Assembly: GCF_900543425.1 (NCBI RefSeq)
Contig: NZ_UQRQ01000003.1
Coordinates: forward strand, 124,001-188,000
Reading direction: 5' to 3'
Length of the DNA: 64,000 bases
Source: an uncultured Sanguibacteroides sp.
Lineage (GTDB): Bacteria > Bacteroidota > Bacteroidia > Bacteroidales > Marinifilaceae
Position 1 is the stretch's first letter, and every line of letters begins with the position of its first letter. The notes beneath the pieces were generated by a model. It searched no databases. It was given only the letters and a program-made list of their open reading frames with translations, and was not told where the DNA came from. Position numbers and translations under genes: made by a program. This document shows positions 46,440 to 56,432 of this stretch, piece after piece.

Positions 46440-47015
46440 ATGAATGTAGAAAAATGGAGAGAAGAAGTAAAGAAGGCTTGTGAAGTACTGAAAGACGGGG
46501 GTGTGATTCTTTACCCGACGGATACGATTTGGGGAATCGGATGTGATGCGACAAATGATGAAGCTGTAAAACGGGTATATGAATTGAAAAAGCGGGAAGA
46601 CAGTAAAGCGATGTTGGTTCTTTTGGATGATTTGGGTAAGTTGGCATCCTATGTGGATGTGCCGGATATTACTTATGATTTGTTGGAAGCTGCCGATCAT
46701 CCGATGACGGTCATTTATCCGAATGCTAAAAATTTGGCAAAGGGACTGATTAGTGCGGACGGTACGATTGGCATTCGAATCACGAAAGAGATTTTTTCTC
46801 AAGCATTAGTAGCTCGCTTTCGTAAACCTGTTGTTTCTACATCTGCCAACATCAGTGGAGCTCCCTCGCCTAAATGTTTTGCCGATATTAGCGATGAGGT
46901 AAAAAAATCAGTCGATTACGTGGTCGATTTTCGACAGGAGGAAACAACCAATCCTGCTCCCTCCAGTATTATTAAATTAGGGGTGGGAGGAGAGATACAG
47001 ATTATCCGTAAATAA
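46440..47015 (+). CDS. tsaC: L-threonylcarbamoyladenylate synthase
   Basis: TsaC/Sua5-type enzyme that makes threonylcarbamoyl-AMP for the t6A37 modification of tRNAs reading ANN codons. It is 191 residues from the ATG at 46440. The conserved core YPTDTIWGIGCDATN, the KKREDSKAMLVLL segment and STSANISGAPSP are present. An ATG at 46416 would add eight residues. I prefer 46440 because a -7-like CAATTTTG lies just before 46416, but either is possible. The next gene, tsaB, starts 18 bp after its stop, so two t6A genes are paired here. Confidence 0.92.
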   Translation: MNVEKWREEVKKACEVLKDGGVILYPTDTIWGIGCDATNDEAVKRVYELKKREDSKAMLVLLDDLGKLASYVDVPDITYDLLEAADHPMTVIYPNAKNLAKGLISADGTIGIRITKEIFSQALVARFRKPVVSTSANISGAPSPKCFADISDEVKKSVDYVVDFRQEETTNPAPSSIIKLGVGGEIQIIRK

Positions 47016-47033
47016 AGAATATAAATTTAGCTT

Positions 47034-47720
47034 ATGGCATTGATTTTAAATATAGATACTTCCACGGAAATTTGTTCGGTGGCTATTGCCATGGATGGCA
47101 AATTGTTAGCTTTAAAAGAGAATGGCGAAGGATTGAATCACTCTGTTTTGTTGGGTGTTTATGTAGACGAAATATTGAAAGAGAATGGAATCCAAGCCCA
47201 AGAGTTGGATGCCGTTGCTGTGAGTATGGGCCCCGGTTCTTATACCGGATTACGTATCGGTGTTTCGTTGGCTAAAGGGATATGTTTCGGAACGGGAAAA
47301 CCTTTAATTGCTATAAGTACGTTGAAAGCTTTAGCTATCTCTGTCGCCAGGGATATTGACGAAGAGGCTTTTTTTTGCCCGATGATAGACGCTCGTCGCA
47401 TGGAAGTGTATTCGGCTATTTTTAATCGGAAAGGGGAAACGATACGTGGGGTACAAGCAGAAATTATAGATTCATCTTCATTCGGAGACCTATTGTCCGA
47501 TCATAAAATTTATTTCTTTGGAAACGGTAGTGGAAAGGTAAAAGAGGTAATTGTTCATCCCCATGCACGATTTGTGGATGAGGTAACTACTTCTGCCGTA
47601 AATATGATGCCTTTGGCAGAAGAGAAGTGGCGAGAAAAGGCCTTTGAAGACCTGGCTTACTTCGAGCCGTTTTACTTAAAAGATTTTATTGCTACCGTTC
47701 CCAAGAAAAAAGTGCTTTGA
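47034..47720 (+). CDS. tsaB: tRNA threonylcarbamoyladenosine synthesis protein TsaB
   Basis: TsaB is the ASKHA-fold partner of TsaD in transferring threonylcarbamoyl to tRNA A37. The product is 228 residues, with the N-terminal ILNIDTSTEICSVAIA, the VSMGPGSYTGLRIGVSLAKG helix region and DARRMEVYSAIF. It lacks the metal-binding histidines of TsaD, as expected for TsaB. It lies 18 bp after tsaC. A C-terminal FEPFYLKDF marks the full-length form. Confidence 0.93.
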   Translation: MALILNIDTSTEICSVAIAMDGKLLALKENGEGLNHSVLLGVYVDEILKENGIQAQELDAVAVSMGPGSYTGLRIGVSLAKGICFGTGKPLIAISTLKALAISVARDIDEEAFFCPMIDARRMEVYSAIFNRKGETIRGVQAEIIDSSSFGDLLSDHKIYFFGNGSGKVKEVIVHPHARFVDEVTTSAVNMMPLAEEKWREKAFEDLAYFEPFYLKDFIATVPKKKVL

Positions 47721-47807
47721 ATGGGGTGGTTTTTTCTGTTTTTTTCGAATTTATTTTTTACAGGAAGTAAACCCAAATACTCGAAGATATGGAAAAATGG
47801 CTCGACT

Positions 47808-47839
47808 TTTGGTCGGTTGGGCTGATTTTCTTATATTTG
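47808..47839 (+). promoter_or_regulatory. Promoter of efp
   Basis: The -33 TTTG (47808-47811) and -7 TATATTTG (47832-47839) followed by C are separated by 20 bp, an excellent match to the Bacteroidota consensus. The ATG is 41 bp downstream. Confidence 0.75.
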
Positions 47840-47880
47840 CACTCTAATTTCAATTATTAAAATTAAAAATTATTAGATAA

Positions 47881-48450
47881 ATGGCAACGACAGCTGATTT
47901 TAGAAATGGATTATGTATCGTTTTTAAGGACGATTTATATACCATTGTACAATTCCAACATGTAAAACCGGGTAAAGGACCCGCCTTCGTAAGGACGAAA
48001 TTGAGAAATGTAAAAACAGGACGTGTTTTGGAGAATACTTTTACTTCCGGAATAAAGATAGATGTAGCCCGTATAGAGAGGCGTCCCTATCAGTTTTTAT
48101 ATAAGGAGGGAGAGGATTATGTCATGATGCATGCGGAGACTTACGACCAGATTAATATTTCTCAAGAGTTGATCAATGCTCCTCAATTTTTAAAAGAAGG
48201 AGATGCTGTTGAGATGGTCGTGCATGCCGATACGGAGACTCCGTTGTATGTTGAGTTGTTGCCGAACGTTGTTTTGGAAGTGACTTATACGGAACCGGGC
48301 TTGAAGGGGGATACGGCTTCCTCCACGGCTTTGAAGGCTGCAGAGGTAGAGACCGGAGCCAAGGTGATGGTACCTCTTTTTATTAATACCGGGGAGAAGA
48401 TACGCGTAAATACGCAAGACGGAACTTATGTAGAGCGTGTAAGGGAATAA
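47881..48450 (+). CDS. efp: Elongation factor P
   Basis: EF-P relieves ribosome stalling at polyproline. The product is 189 residues with the three-domain family layout. The tip loop is [14 protein letters not shown], with Lys32 at the place that carries the modification in species that have EpmA. Domain 3 ends with [19 protein letters not shown]. It has a clear promoter 41 bp upstream and a terminator hairpin 22 bp after the stop, so it is a single-gene unit. Confidence 0.96.
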   Translation: MATTADFRNGLCIVFKDDLYTIVQFQHVKPGKGPAFVRTKLRNVKTGRVLENTFTSGIKIDVARIERRPYQFLYKEGEDYVMMHAETYDQINISQELINAPQFLKEGDAVEMVVHADTETPLYVELLPNVVLEVTYTEPGLKGDTASSTALKAAEVETGAKVMVPLFINTGEKIRVNTQDGTYVERVRE

Positions 48451-48472
48451 TGAGAAAAAGAGAATATATATA

Positions 48473-48500
48473 AGAGGCTATCCGGTTGGGTAGCCTTTTT
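48473..48500 (+). terminator. Terminator of efp
   Basis: AGGCTA (48475-48480) pairs with TAGCCT (48491-48496), with inner CC/GG pairing, and is followed by TTTTTC. Confidence 0.8.
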
Positions 48501-48557
48501 TCGTGTTATTTCGAAAATTAAAAAAACGAAAGGGGGTATGATTTAATCACAAATCAA

Positions 48558-49301
48558 TTATATGATAACATTACCCTGACTCTCTTTTTGAAGCTTTTGG
48601 ATTGCTTTCTCCGCGGAGTTTTGTTCCGCTTCTTTTTTGGATGAACCCACACCCTTGCCGATTACTTCTTCTCCGACCGAAATCGTACAAACGAATTTGG
48701 AGCGACGATTTTTAAAAAGCTCTTCCGTGTGGATGCTCAGTTCTACTTTATTTTTTTGTCCCCACTCGATTAGCCGACTTTTGAAATTCTTATCGACGTA
48801 TACTAAATCTTCCAAGTTTACATAGTGAGGAAAGATGTATTGTTCGATAAAATCCTTTGTCTTGGCATATCCCTGATCGAGGTATATGGCTCCGGTGAAG
48901 GCTTCGAATACATCTCCGTATATGTGTTTGTTTTTCGAGATATCCGATTTGGCGATGACCTCTTTGCTTAATCCCATCTTTATGGCGATTTCGTTCAAGG
49001 ACTCCCGGCTTACGATCTTGGAGCGTAGACGAGTTAAAAATCCTTCGTCTTTGTTCGGGAAGAATTTATAAAGAATTTCGGCCACAATAGCACCCAATAC
49101 GGCATCGCCCAGAAACTCGAGGCGCTCGTAATTAAGGATCGTTCCGCTTTTCGTGTACCTGGATGCAGATTTGTGTAATAAAGCAAGGTTATATAAACCT
49201 TTATTTTGAGGGATGAATCCCCATTCGTAAATAGACAATCCATAAAACTTATCTTTACGATGCAGATATAGTTTTATGGATTGAATTATTTGCCTAATCA
49301 C
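48558..49301 (-). CDS. rnc: Ribonuclease III
   Basis: RNase III cuts double-stranded RNA in rRNA and mRNA processing. The product is 247 residues. The catalytic signature NYERLEFLGD is at 57-66, the second acidic site is in DVFEAFTGAIYLDQG near 130-144, and a double-stranded RNA-binding domain spans about 172-243 (KSRLIEWGQKNK... GVGSSKKEAEQNSAEKAIQ). Length is normal for Bacteroidota. It is the third gene after acpP and fabF, 22 bp behind fabF. Confidence 0.95.
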   Translation of the reverse strand: MIRQIIQSIKLYLHRKDKFYGLSIYEWGFIPQNKGLYNLALLHKSASRYTKSGTILNYERLEFLGDAVLGAIVAEILYKFFPNKDEGFLTRLRSKIVSRESLNEIAIKMGLSKEVIAKSDISKNKHIYGDVFEAFTGAIYLDQGYAKTKDFIEQYIFPHYVNLEDLVYVDKNFKSRLIEWGQKNKVELSIHTEELFKNRRSKFVCTISVGEEVIGKGVGSSKKEAEQNSAEKAIQKLQKESQGNVII

Positions 49302-49323
49302 TTTCCAACGTTTTAGTTAGTGA

Positions 49324-50568
49324 TTATTTTTTAAATACAACACACGCATTGTGACCACCAAACCCGAAGGTGTTACTAATGGCAACATTTATTTTTCTTT
49401 CTTGAGCCTTATTAAATGTAAAATTCAATTTCGGATCCAGTTCCGGATCCAGACTCTGGAAATTAATGGTTGGAGGAACAATGTCGTTTTTCACGGCCAA
49501 GACACAAGCGATTGCTTCGATGGCACCGGCGGCGCCCAATAAATGTCCGGTCATTGACTTGGTAGAACTGATATTCAGCTGATAAGCGTGTTCTCCAAAT
49601 GCTTTAAGGATAGCCTTAGGTTCTGCTATATCCCCTAATCCTGTAGATGTTCCGTGTACATTGATGTAATCGACATCTTTGGGAGTTAGGCCTGCATCTT
49701 CGAGAGCGGATTTCATCACGTCTCCGGCTCCTTCTCCTTCCGGATCGGGGGCTGTCATATGATAGGCATCGCAATTCATTCCTGCTCCTACAAGTTCTGC
49801 ATAGATTTTAGCTCCTCTCTTTATGGCGTGCTCGTATTCTTCAACGATTAGTGCGGCACCACCTTCTCCCAATACGAATCCGTCGCGATCCACGTCAAAC
49901 GGACGGGAAGCGCTTTTCGGGTCATCATTACGGGTAGATATGGCTTTCATGGCGTTGAAACCTCCAACACCGGGAACAGTTATTGCAGCTTCAGATCCGC
50001 CGGCAATAATCACGTTTGCTTTTCCTAATCGAATAAGGTTTAATGCATCTACTAAAGAATGAGCCGATGATGCACAAGCAGAGACCGTCGTATAGTTCGG
50101 GCCCTTTAGACCGTGTTCTATAGCAATCATTCCTCCTGCCATATTGGCAATCATCTTAGGAATAAAGAAAGGGTTGAATCTGGGTGTACCGTCTCCGATG
50201 GCAAATGTTTTACATTCCTCGTAGAATGTTTCCAATCCACCGATACCTGCGCCCCAGATTACACCAACTCTTTTCTTATCTTCTACGGATAGATCAAGTC
50301 CTGAATCCTTAATTGCTTCCCGGGCTGCGATAAGACCGAATTGCGTGTAAAGATCCATTTTACGGACATCCTTTTTGTCGAAATGTTCCGTGGGCTCGTA
50401 GTTTTTTACTTCACATGCGAATTGCGTGCGAAATTTAGATGCATCAAAACGAGTAATAGGACCGGCGCCACTGACGCCATTTTTCAAATTGTCCCAAAAT
50501 TCGGACACCGTGTGACCGAGAGGATTGATCGTTCCAAGACCTGTAATTACTACTCGTTTGAGGTTCAT
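49324..50568 (-). CDS. fabF: Beta-ketoacyl-ACP synthase II
   Basis: FabF (KAS II) condenses malonyl-ACP with acyl-ACP in fatty acid elongation. The product is 414 residues. The active-site Cys lies in TVSACASSAHSL, the first His in VHGTSTGLGD and the second His in SMTGHLLGAAGAIEA, with the terminal NTFGFGGHNAC also present. It starts 15 bp after acpP in the usual acpP-fabF-rnc order. Confidence 0.97.
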   Translation of the reverse strand: MNLKRVVITGLGTINPLGHTVSEFWDNLKNGVSGAGPITRFDASKFRTQFACEVKNYEPTEHFDKKDVRKMDLYTQFGLIAAREAIKDSGLDLSVEDKKRVGVIWGAGIGGLETFYEECKTFAIGDGTPRFNPFFIPKMIANMAGGMIAIEHGLKGPNYTTVSACASSAHSLVDALNLIRLGKANVIIAGGSEAAITVPGVGGFNAMKAISTRNDDPKSASRPFDVDRDGFVLGEGGAALIVEEYEHAIKRGAKIYAELVGAGMNCDAYHMTAPDPEGEGAGDVMKSALEDAGLTPKDVDYINVHGTSTGLGDIAEPKAILKAFGEHAYQLNISSTKSMTGHLLGAAGAIEAIACVLAVKNDIVPPTINFQSLDPELDPKLNFTFNKAQERKINVAISNTFGFGGHNACVVFKK

Positions 50569-50583
50569 AAAATCAATATTAAA

Positions 50584-50820
50584 TTACTGAGCGTTAGCTT
50601 CAACATAAGCAATAGCATCGCCTACAGTAGCAATCTTCTCTGCTTGATCGTCCGGGATAGTGATGTTGAATTCTTTTTCCAATTCCATGATCAACTCTAC
50701 CGTATCCAAAGAGTCTGCTCCAAGATCATTCGTAAATGTTGCGCTTGGTGTAACTTCGGATTCATCAACTCCTAATTTATCAACGATAATAGCTTTCACT
50801 CTGTTTGTAATGTCAGACAT
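50584..50820 (-). CDS. acpP: Acyl carrier protein
   Basis: ACP carries growing fatty acids on phosphopantetheine. The product is 78 residues, acidic, four-helix type. The phosphopantetheine site is Ser in [14 protein letters not shown] (Ser36). It is first in the acpP-fabF-rnc operon, with a -7 box about 80 bp upstream. Confidence 0.97.
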   Translation of the reverse strand: MSDITNRVKAIIVDKLGVDESEVTPSATFTNDLGADSLDTVELIMELEKEFNITIPDDQAEKIATVGDAIAYVEANAQ

Positions 50821-50900
50821 AACTTTAAATTTTAATTAGACATTTTTTAATTTCACACTAAACGCCCTCATGGGCGTACATAACTCTCAAAGTTCGGTGG

Positions 50901-50908
50901 CAAAGTTA
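50901..50908 (-). promoter_or_regulatory. Promoter -7 box of acpP-fabF-rnc
   Basis: On the minus strand this reads TAACTTTG followed by C, matching TAnnTTTG, 80 bp before acpP. Confidence 0.6.
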
Positions 50909-50991
50909 GAGAATTTATTTTTCCTAGAAAATTTTTTTGCTTGAATAAAGTTTTATTATCTTTATGGCTTTGATTCTTAATTGATTACATC

Positions 50992-51558
50992 ATGAATAAA
51001 ATAGCAATATTTGCCTCTGGTTCAGGGTCTAACGCTGAAAATATCATTAAATTTTTCAAAAATGATCCGCGAAATAGCGTGATCGGTGTGTTTTGTAACA
51101 GGCCGGATGCCTTTGTTTTGGAGAGAGCGAAACGTTTAGATATACCAGCCTTTGTTTTTAATAGAGAAGATTTTTACCAGTCGGATCGTATCTTGTCGCA
51201 ACTGAATGAGTTAGGTGTCGATTTGATCGTTTTGGCCGGTTTTTTGTGGAAGGTTCCCGAGGCCATTATCGATGCCTATGATCACCGGATTATCAATATT
51301 CATCCGGCTCTTCTACCCGACTATGGCGGTAAGGGGATGTATGGAATGCATGTGCACGAGTCCGTAATTGCCGCCGGAGAAAAGGAGAGCGGCATCACAA
51401 TTCATTATGTGAATAATCATTATGATGAGGGAGCCGCTATTTTCCAGGCAAGATGTGAAGTTACTCCTGAAGATACGCCGGATTCGTTAGCTGCCAAAGT
51501 ACATAATTTGGAATACGAGTATTTTCCGAAAGTGGTAAAACAGGTATTGGAGAAATAA
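50992..51558 (+). CDS. purN: Phosphoribosylglycinamide formyltransferase
   Basis: PurN transfers a formyl group from 10-formyl-THF to GAR in purine synthesis. The product is 188 residues. The phosphate-binding loop is FASGSGSNAENI (7-18), the catalytic Asn/His are in NIHPALLP, and the Asp is in the GITIHYVNNHYDEGAAI stretch. It faces acpP across 171 bp. The next gene begins 50 bp downstream on the same strand. Confidence 0.95.
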   Translation: MNKIAIFASGSGSNAENIIKFFKNDPRNSVIGVFCNRPDAFVLERAKRLDIPAFVFNREDFYQSDRILSQLNELGVDLIVLAGFLWKVPEAIIDAYDHRIINIHPALLPDYGGKGMYGMHVHESVIAAGEKESGITIHYVNNHYDEGAAIFQARCEVTPEDTPDSLAAKVHNLEYEYFPKVVKQVLEK

Positions 51559-51608
51559 CGATTCTTCTGGTAAGTATGGAAAGAATGTATATGGTTTATT
51601 GTTTTTGA

Positions 51609-54600
51609 ATGATGAAAAAAAGTATTGTTTTATTTTTAGGAATCTTTTTGGGTTGCCTGTCATTGAGGGCAGAAGAGGCTCGTCTATTGCGTTTCCCTCA
51701 TAGTGTCGGGGATAAGGTCGTTTTTGCATATGCCGGAGATTTGTATTCGGTGCCTGTGTCGGGAGGGGTTGCCCGCCGTTTGACTTCTCACGTGGGATAT
51801 GAAATGTTTCCCCGGATTTCTCCTGATGGTAAATATATCGCTTTCACGGGGCAATACGACGGAAATACGGAAGTGTTCGTTATTCCGGTTGAAGGAGGAG
51901 AACCGAGACGTCTGACCTATTCCGCTACGTTGAGCCGGGATGACTTGGGGGATCGGATGGGACCTAATAATATCGTGATCGGATGGACTCCGGATAGTAA
52001 GCGTATTTTATATCGTTCCAGGCAATACACGTTTAACGATTTTACCGGGCAATTATTCACGGTACCTGTTACGGGAGGAATGCCGACGGAGATCCCGTTG
52101 GTGAACGGAGGGTTTGCTTCTTTTTCTCCTGATGGAAAAAAATTGGCTTATAATTATATTTTTCGGGAATTTCGAACCTGGAAAAGATACGAAGGCGGAA
52201 TGGCCGATGATATCCGGATTTTTGATTTCTCCACGAAAAAATCTAAAAAAATAACTCACGATGTGAGACAAGATATTATCCCCATGTGGTCTCCTGGCGG
52301 AAACGAGATATATTATATTTCAGATCGGGACGATATCATGAATCTTTACGTTTACAATATAAAGACAAAAGAGACTCGCCAGTTGACTTTTTATAAAGAT
52401 TACGATATAAAATTTCCGGCAATAGGAGATAAAACGATCGTTTATGAACAAGGAGGGTACATTTATCGTTACGATTTGGAAAACGGTAAAAACGAACGGA
52501 TAAAAATTATTATCGATAATGATCAGGTTTATTCGCGTCCGGAATGGAAAAATGTAAGCGATCAGATCAATTACCGGGCTCCTTCTCCTGACGGACAAAG
52601 AGTTTTGGTTTCTGCAAGAGGAGATATTTTTTCACTTCCGGTAAAAGAGGGTATTACTTATAATTTGACGAACTCTTCCGATGCCAATGACCGGATGGGG
52701 GCTTGGTCTCCTGACGGGAAATACATAAGTTATATATCCGATAAAGAAGGCGAATTTTCGATCTATCTTCGGGAGGTTGCGACTGGCAAAGAAAAAAGAT
52801 TGATAGATGATTTTAAAGGATATATATTTAATTACAAATGGTCTCCTGATTCCCGTTCTATTTTATGGAGTGATAAAAGGAATACCTTAAATATCTCAGA
52901 TGTTTCTACCGGTAAGAGGGAGATCATTGAAACTTCTCCCATTCGTCCGTTGACGAGTTTCAATTGGTCTCCGGATAGTAAATACATTACTTATGTACGT
53001 CCCGGAAAAGCGGTAGATCATATTATGATATACGAGTTGGCCGGTAAGCAAAAGCATCAAATAACAGACGATTGGTATGGGGTGAGTTCACCAAATTTCA
53101 GTCGCGACGGAAAATATCTTTTGTTCGTTTCTGCCCGTTCTTTCTCTCCCTCTTACGGACGCACGGAGTGGAACCATATTTATCGGGAGATGAATAAGGT
53201 TTATCTTTTGCCCTTGGTGAAAGAGGCTTGGATTCCTTTTTCTCCTAAAAATGACGGCATGTCAGAAGAGAAAAAAACGGAGAGCAAAGGAAAAGAGACA
53301 AAAGAGAGTGGCTATGACTTTACGGATATAAACCGTCGTTTGATCGAATTACCGGTTTTACCGGCCGATCATTACCGGAATTTGCATATGATCGGTAATT
53401 ATGTCTATTACGATCGGGGAGGTAATACGATGGTGTATGATTTGACGGGTAAAAATGAATCTTCCCTCGGTGGACAAATTGTTTTCAGTCCGGGGTATGA
53501 TAAGGCATTAGGAGTTGTCGGACAGGCTTTTCAGGTCATTGATTTACCGGCGACCTCTCTTTCCGTGGGAAGTGGAATCTCGACGGGCGATGTTAAAAAA
53601 CGGATTAATTATCATGAAGAGTGGATGCAAATTTATAACGAGACCTGGCGTCAAATGAGGGATTTCTTTTATGCTAACAATATGCACGGGGTGGATTGGA
53701 ATAAGGTATATGAAAAGTATAAAGTATTGGTACCTTATGTTAACCACCGAACGGATTTGACTTATCTGATCGGAGAGATGATCGGAGAATTGAACGTGGG
53801 GCATGCTTATTCGATAAACGGCAGGCATCCTGAACCGGAACGAATTAAGATGGGTTTGTTGGGAGCAACCTTCAAAAAGGATAAATCCGGTTACTTCCAA
53901 GTAGAGAAAATCATTGAAGGAGCCAACTGGAGTGCTTCGACCCGTTCGCCTTTGACCATGCCGGGAGTGGACGTCCGGGAGGGGGATTATTTGATTGCAA
54001 TCAATGGAAAATCTTTACAGGAGACCGATAATTTATTTACCGAATTGATCGATATGGCCGGAAAAACGGTTGAATTGGAAGTGAATTCGAAACCTTCCGC
54101 CACGGGCGCTCGTCGGGTTTTAGTGACACCCTTGTCGGATGAGTCGAAATTGTATTATTATCATTGGGTACAGAATAATATAAAAAAAGTAGAAGAAGCA
54201 ACGAATGGAGAGGTAGGTTATATCCATATCCCGGATATGGGAACGGAAGGTTTGAATGAATTCGTGAAACACTATTATCCTCAATTGCAAAAAAAGGCTT
54301 TGATTATCGATGACCGTGGAAACGGGGGAGGAAATGTTTCACCCATGATTATCGAGCGTTTGATGCGTACGCCGACTTATTTTACGATGCATACGAATCA
54401 AAAGGAGGGATCGGTAAATCCGGTCGGGACATTTATTGGTCCCAAGGTATTGTTGGTGAACGAATATTCCGCTTCTGACGGAGATTTGTTTCCTTATCGA
54501 TTTAAATACAATAAATTGGGTACCGTTATCGGGCGACGCACATGGGGAGGAGTGGTAGGATATAGCGGAACGGTTCCGGTTGTGGATGGAGGGGCGATTG

Positions 54601-54824
54601 TGACTCCTTCTTATGCTCCTTTTGCTGTCGACGGGAGTGGCTTTATTATCGAAGGAACCGGTGTTACTCCTCATCTGGATTTGGAAAACGATCCTTACCA
54701 AGAGTATATTGGCCGTGATCAACAATTGGAAAAGGCAATAGAGATTATTTTAGAGCAATTAAAAACAGCGAAAACATCGATACCGCCTATTCCTGCCTTC
54801 CCGGATAAATCGGGAAAGAACTGA
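51609..54824 (+). CDS. Tricorn-like secreted S41 protease
   Basis: The product is 1071 residues with a signal peptide (KKSIVLFLGIFLGCLSLRAEE). Two propeller regions follow, with WD40/TolB-like repeats marked by recurring SPDGKYI or SPDSKYI (about 60-540). Next come a C1 core domain (about 680-770), a PDZ domain (about 775-860) and an S41 catalytic domain. The nucleophile Ser lies in NEYSASDGD, with DDRGNGGGN before it and RRTWGGVVGYSG after. Tricorn homologues of this type degrade peptides released by other proteases. It lies 50 bp after purN and 39 bp before an exporter gene. It should act in the periplasm here. Confidence 0.92.
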   Translation: MMKKSIVLFLGIFLGCLSLRAEEARLLRFPHSVGDKVVFAYAGDLYSVPVSGGVARRLTSHVGYEMFPRISPDGKYIAFTGQYDGNTEVFVIPVEGGEPRRLTYSATLSRDDLGDRMGPNNIVIGWTPDSKRILYRSRQYTFNDFTGQLFTVPVTGGMPTEIPLVNGGFASFSPDGKKLAYNYIFREFRTWKRYEGGMADDIRIFDFSTKKSKKITHDVRQDIIPMWSPGGNEIYYISDRDDIMNLYVYNIKTKETRQLTFYKDYDIKFPAIGDKTIVYEQGGYIYRYDLENGKNERIKIIIDNDQVYSRPEWKNVSDQINYRAPSPDGQRVLVSARGDIFSLPVKEGITYNLTNSSDANDRMGAWSPDGKYISYISDKEGEFSIYLREVATGKEKRLIDDFKGYIFNYKWSPDSRSILWSDKRNTLNISDVSTGKREIIETSPIRPLTSFNWSPDSKYITYVRPGKAVDHIMIYELAGKQKHQITDDWYGVSSPNFSRDGKYLLFVSARSFSPSYGRTEWNHIYREMNKVYLLPLVKEAWIPFSPKNDGMSEEKKTESKGKETKESGYDFTDINRRLIELPVLPADHYRNLHMIGNYVYYDRGGNTMVYDLTGKNESSLGGQIVFSPGYDKALGVVGQAFQVIDLPATSLSVGSGISTGDVKKRINYHEEWMQIYNETWRQMRDFFYANNMHGVDWNKVYEKYKVLVPYVNHRTDLTYLIGEMIGELNVGHAYSINGRHPEPERIKMGLLGATFKKDKSGYFQVEKIIEGANWSASTRSPLTMPGVDVREGDYLIAINGKSLQETDNLFTELIDMAGKTVELEVNSKPSATGARRVLVTPLSDESKLYYYHWVQNNIKKVEEATNGEVGYIHIPDMGTEGLNEFVKHYYPQLQKKALIIDDRGNGGGNVSPMIIERLMRTPTYFTMHTNQKEGSVNPVGTFIGPKVLLVNEYSASDGDLFPYRFKYNKLGTVIGRRTWGGVVGYSGTVPVVDGGAIVTPSYAPFAVDGSGFIIEGTGVTPHLDLENDPYQEYIGRDQQLEKAIEIILEQLKTAKTSIPPIPAFPDKSGKN

Positions 54825-54863
54825 GACGGATCGGGAACTTTTTTAAAGTTTCGATAGGTAAGA

Positions 54864-56276
54864 ATGAAAGGGGAGATTTTTATGGGAACTGAAGAGGTCA
54901 AAATGGACGGGCTTCCATTACCGAAACGTTATGGAGCCATAATGGCCATTGCTTTGGGAATTACCGTCTCTGTTTTAGACGGAACAATCGCGAATGTCGC
55001 TCTTCCTACTATCGCGCAGGATTTGCAGGCCACGCCGTCTATGTCCATATGGGTTGTGAACGCTTATCAGTTGGCCATCGTGGTTTCGTTACTCTCTCTT
55101 TCCTCTTTGGGGGATATATGGGATTACCGTAAAGTCTATATAAGCGGCCTGTTTTTATTCAGTTTCACTTCGTTGGCTTGTGCACTTTCCAATTCATTGT
55201 GGACATTAACGATTGCTCGTGTTTTTCAGGGGTTTGGAGCTGCTGCTATTACGAGTGTGAATACCTCGTTGATTCGTATTATTTATCCCCAGCGTATTTT
55301 AGGCCGGGGGATGGGAATAAACGCTTTGGTGGTTGCGGTTTCCGCTGCTGCGGGGCCCACGATTGCTGCCGGGATTCTTTCCATCGCTTCCTGGCCTTGG
55401 TTGTTTGCGATCAATGTCCCGATAGGGATTGTCGCTTTAATCTTAAGCTATAAATTCCTGCCGTTTAATCCGGTGCGAGTGGAGGGACGGCGTTTTGACT
55501 GGATGAGCGGGTGGATGAATGCTTTGACGTTCGGGTTGTTGATATCGGCGATAGAAGGGTATGCTCACGGTATCGATTCCATGTATATCATTTTGGGACT
55601 GGCGGTTATGCTGATCGTTGGTTTTTTCTTTGTACGTCGTCAGTTGAATCAGACTTATCCGCTATTACCCGTGGATTTGCTGCGTATCCCTATTTTTGCT
55701 CTCTCTGTCGGGACGTCGATATGTTCTTTTACTGCCCAGATGCTGGCCATGGTTTCTCTGCCTTTTTTCTTACAGAACGCCTTAGGGAGAGACGAGGTAA
55801 TAACGGGTTTGTTATTAACTCCCTGGCCTTTGGCGACTATGTTGGCGGCTCCGCTTGCCGGTCGATTGATTGAACGTATTCACGCGGGTTTATTGGGTGG
55901 GATAGGATTGACCTTGTTTGCTTGCGGATTATTTCTTTTGGCCACCTTACCCGAGGTCCCGACGAATGCGGGGATTATCTGGCGAATGGCCTTGTGCGGG
56001 GCTGGTTTTGGCTTATTTCAGACGCCGAATAACAGTATTCTTATTTTATCGGCTCCCCGGCAACGTAGCGGAGGAGCAAGCGGCATGTTAGGTACTTCCC
56101 GTCTCTTGGGACAGACTTCCGGAGCTTCTTTAGTTGCTTTGATGTTTGCTTTGTTCCCGCATAATGGGACTCATGCGGCGCTTTATCTGGGAGGAGCCTT
56201 TGCCGCACTTGCCGCTATCGTGAGTTTTTCCAGAATATCTTTGCCCGAACCCGGAGATTTGAGTAAAAGAAAATAA
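54864..56276 (+). CDS. DHA2-family MFS drug exporter
   Basis: The product is 470 residues with about 14 hydrophobic helices, as in EmrB/QacA proteins. Helix 1 carries GITVSVLDGTIANVALPTIAQDL, which includes the family D/N pattern, and motif A is SLGDIWDYRKVY. Motif C follows in VAVSAAAGPTIAAGIL. The start at 54864 gives MKGEIFMGTEEV; the ATG at 54882 is an alternative. It is probably cotranscribed with the tricorn-like gene. Substrates cannot be told. Confidence 0.88.
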   Translation: MKGEIFMGTEEVKMDGLPLPKRYGAIMAIALGITVSVLDGTIANVALPTIAQDLQATPSMSIWVVNAYQLAIVVSLLSLSSLGDIWDYRKVYISGLFLFSFTSLACALSNSLWTLTIARVFQGFGAAAITSVNTSLIRIIYPQRILGRGMGINALVVAVSAAAGPTIAAGILSIASWPWLFAINVPIGIVALILSYKFLPFNPVRVEGRRFDWMSGWMNALTFGLLISAIEGYAHGIDSMYIILGLAVMLIVGFFFVRRQLNQTYPLLPVDLLRIPIFALSVGTSICSFTAQMLAMVSLPFFLQNALGRDEVITGLLLTPWPLATMLAAPLAGRLIERIHAGLLGGIGLTLFACGLFLLATLPEVPTNAGIIWRMALCGAGFGLFQTPNNSILILSAPRQRSGGASGMLGTSRLLGQTSGASLVALMFALFPHNGTHAALYLGGAFAALAAIVSFSRISLPEPGDLSKRK

Positions 56277-56357
56277 AGGGTAAGACCGGGTAGGAGGTGT
56301 GGAAAACTTTAGAGCTGTTTTTCTATTTTTAATGATCGTTCTCAAGAGATTATTCCT

Positions 56358-56365
56358 TACCTTTG
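56358..56365 (+). promoter_or_regulatory. Promoter -7 box of dnaE
   Basis: TACCTTTG matches TAnnTTTG and lies 67 bp before the dnaE start. Confidence 0.5.
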
Positions 56366-56432
56366 TTTGAATATGAATCAACGGAATTTCTGTTTGATGA
56401 TGGTGTTTTGTTTAATTTTTAGCGTATAACAT

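Noticed and set aside
49823..50062. Antisense frame inside fabF
   Set aside because: Shadow frame; fabF is intact with its catalytic residues.
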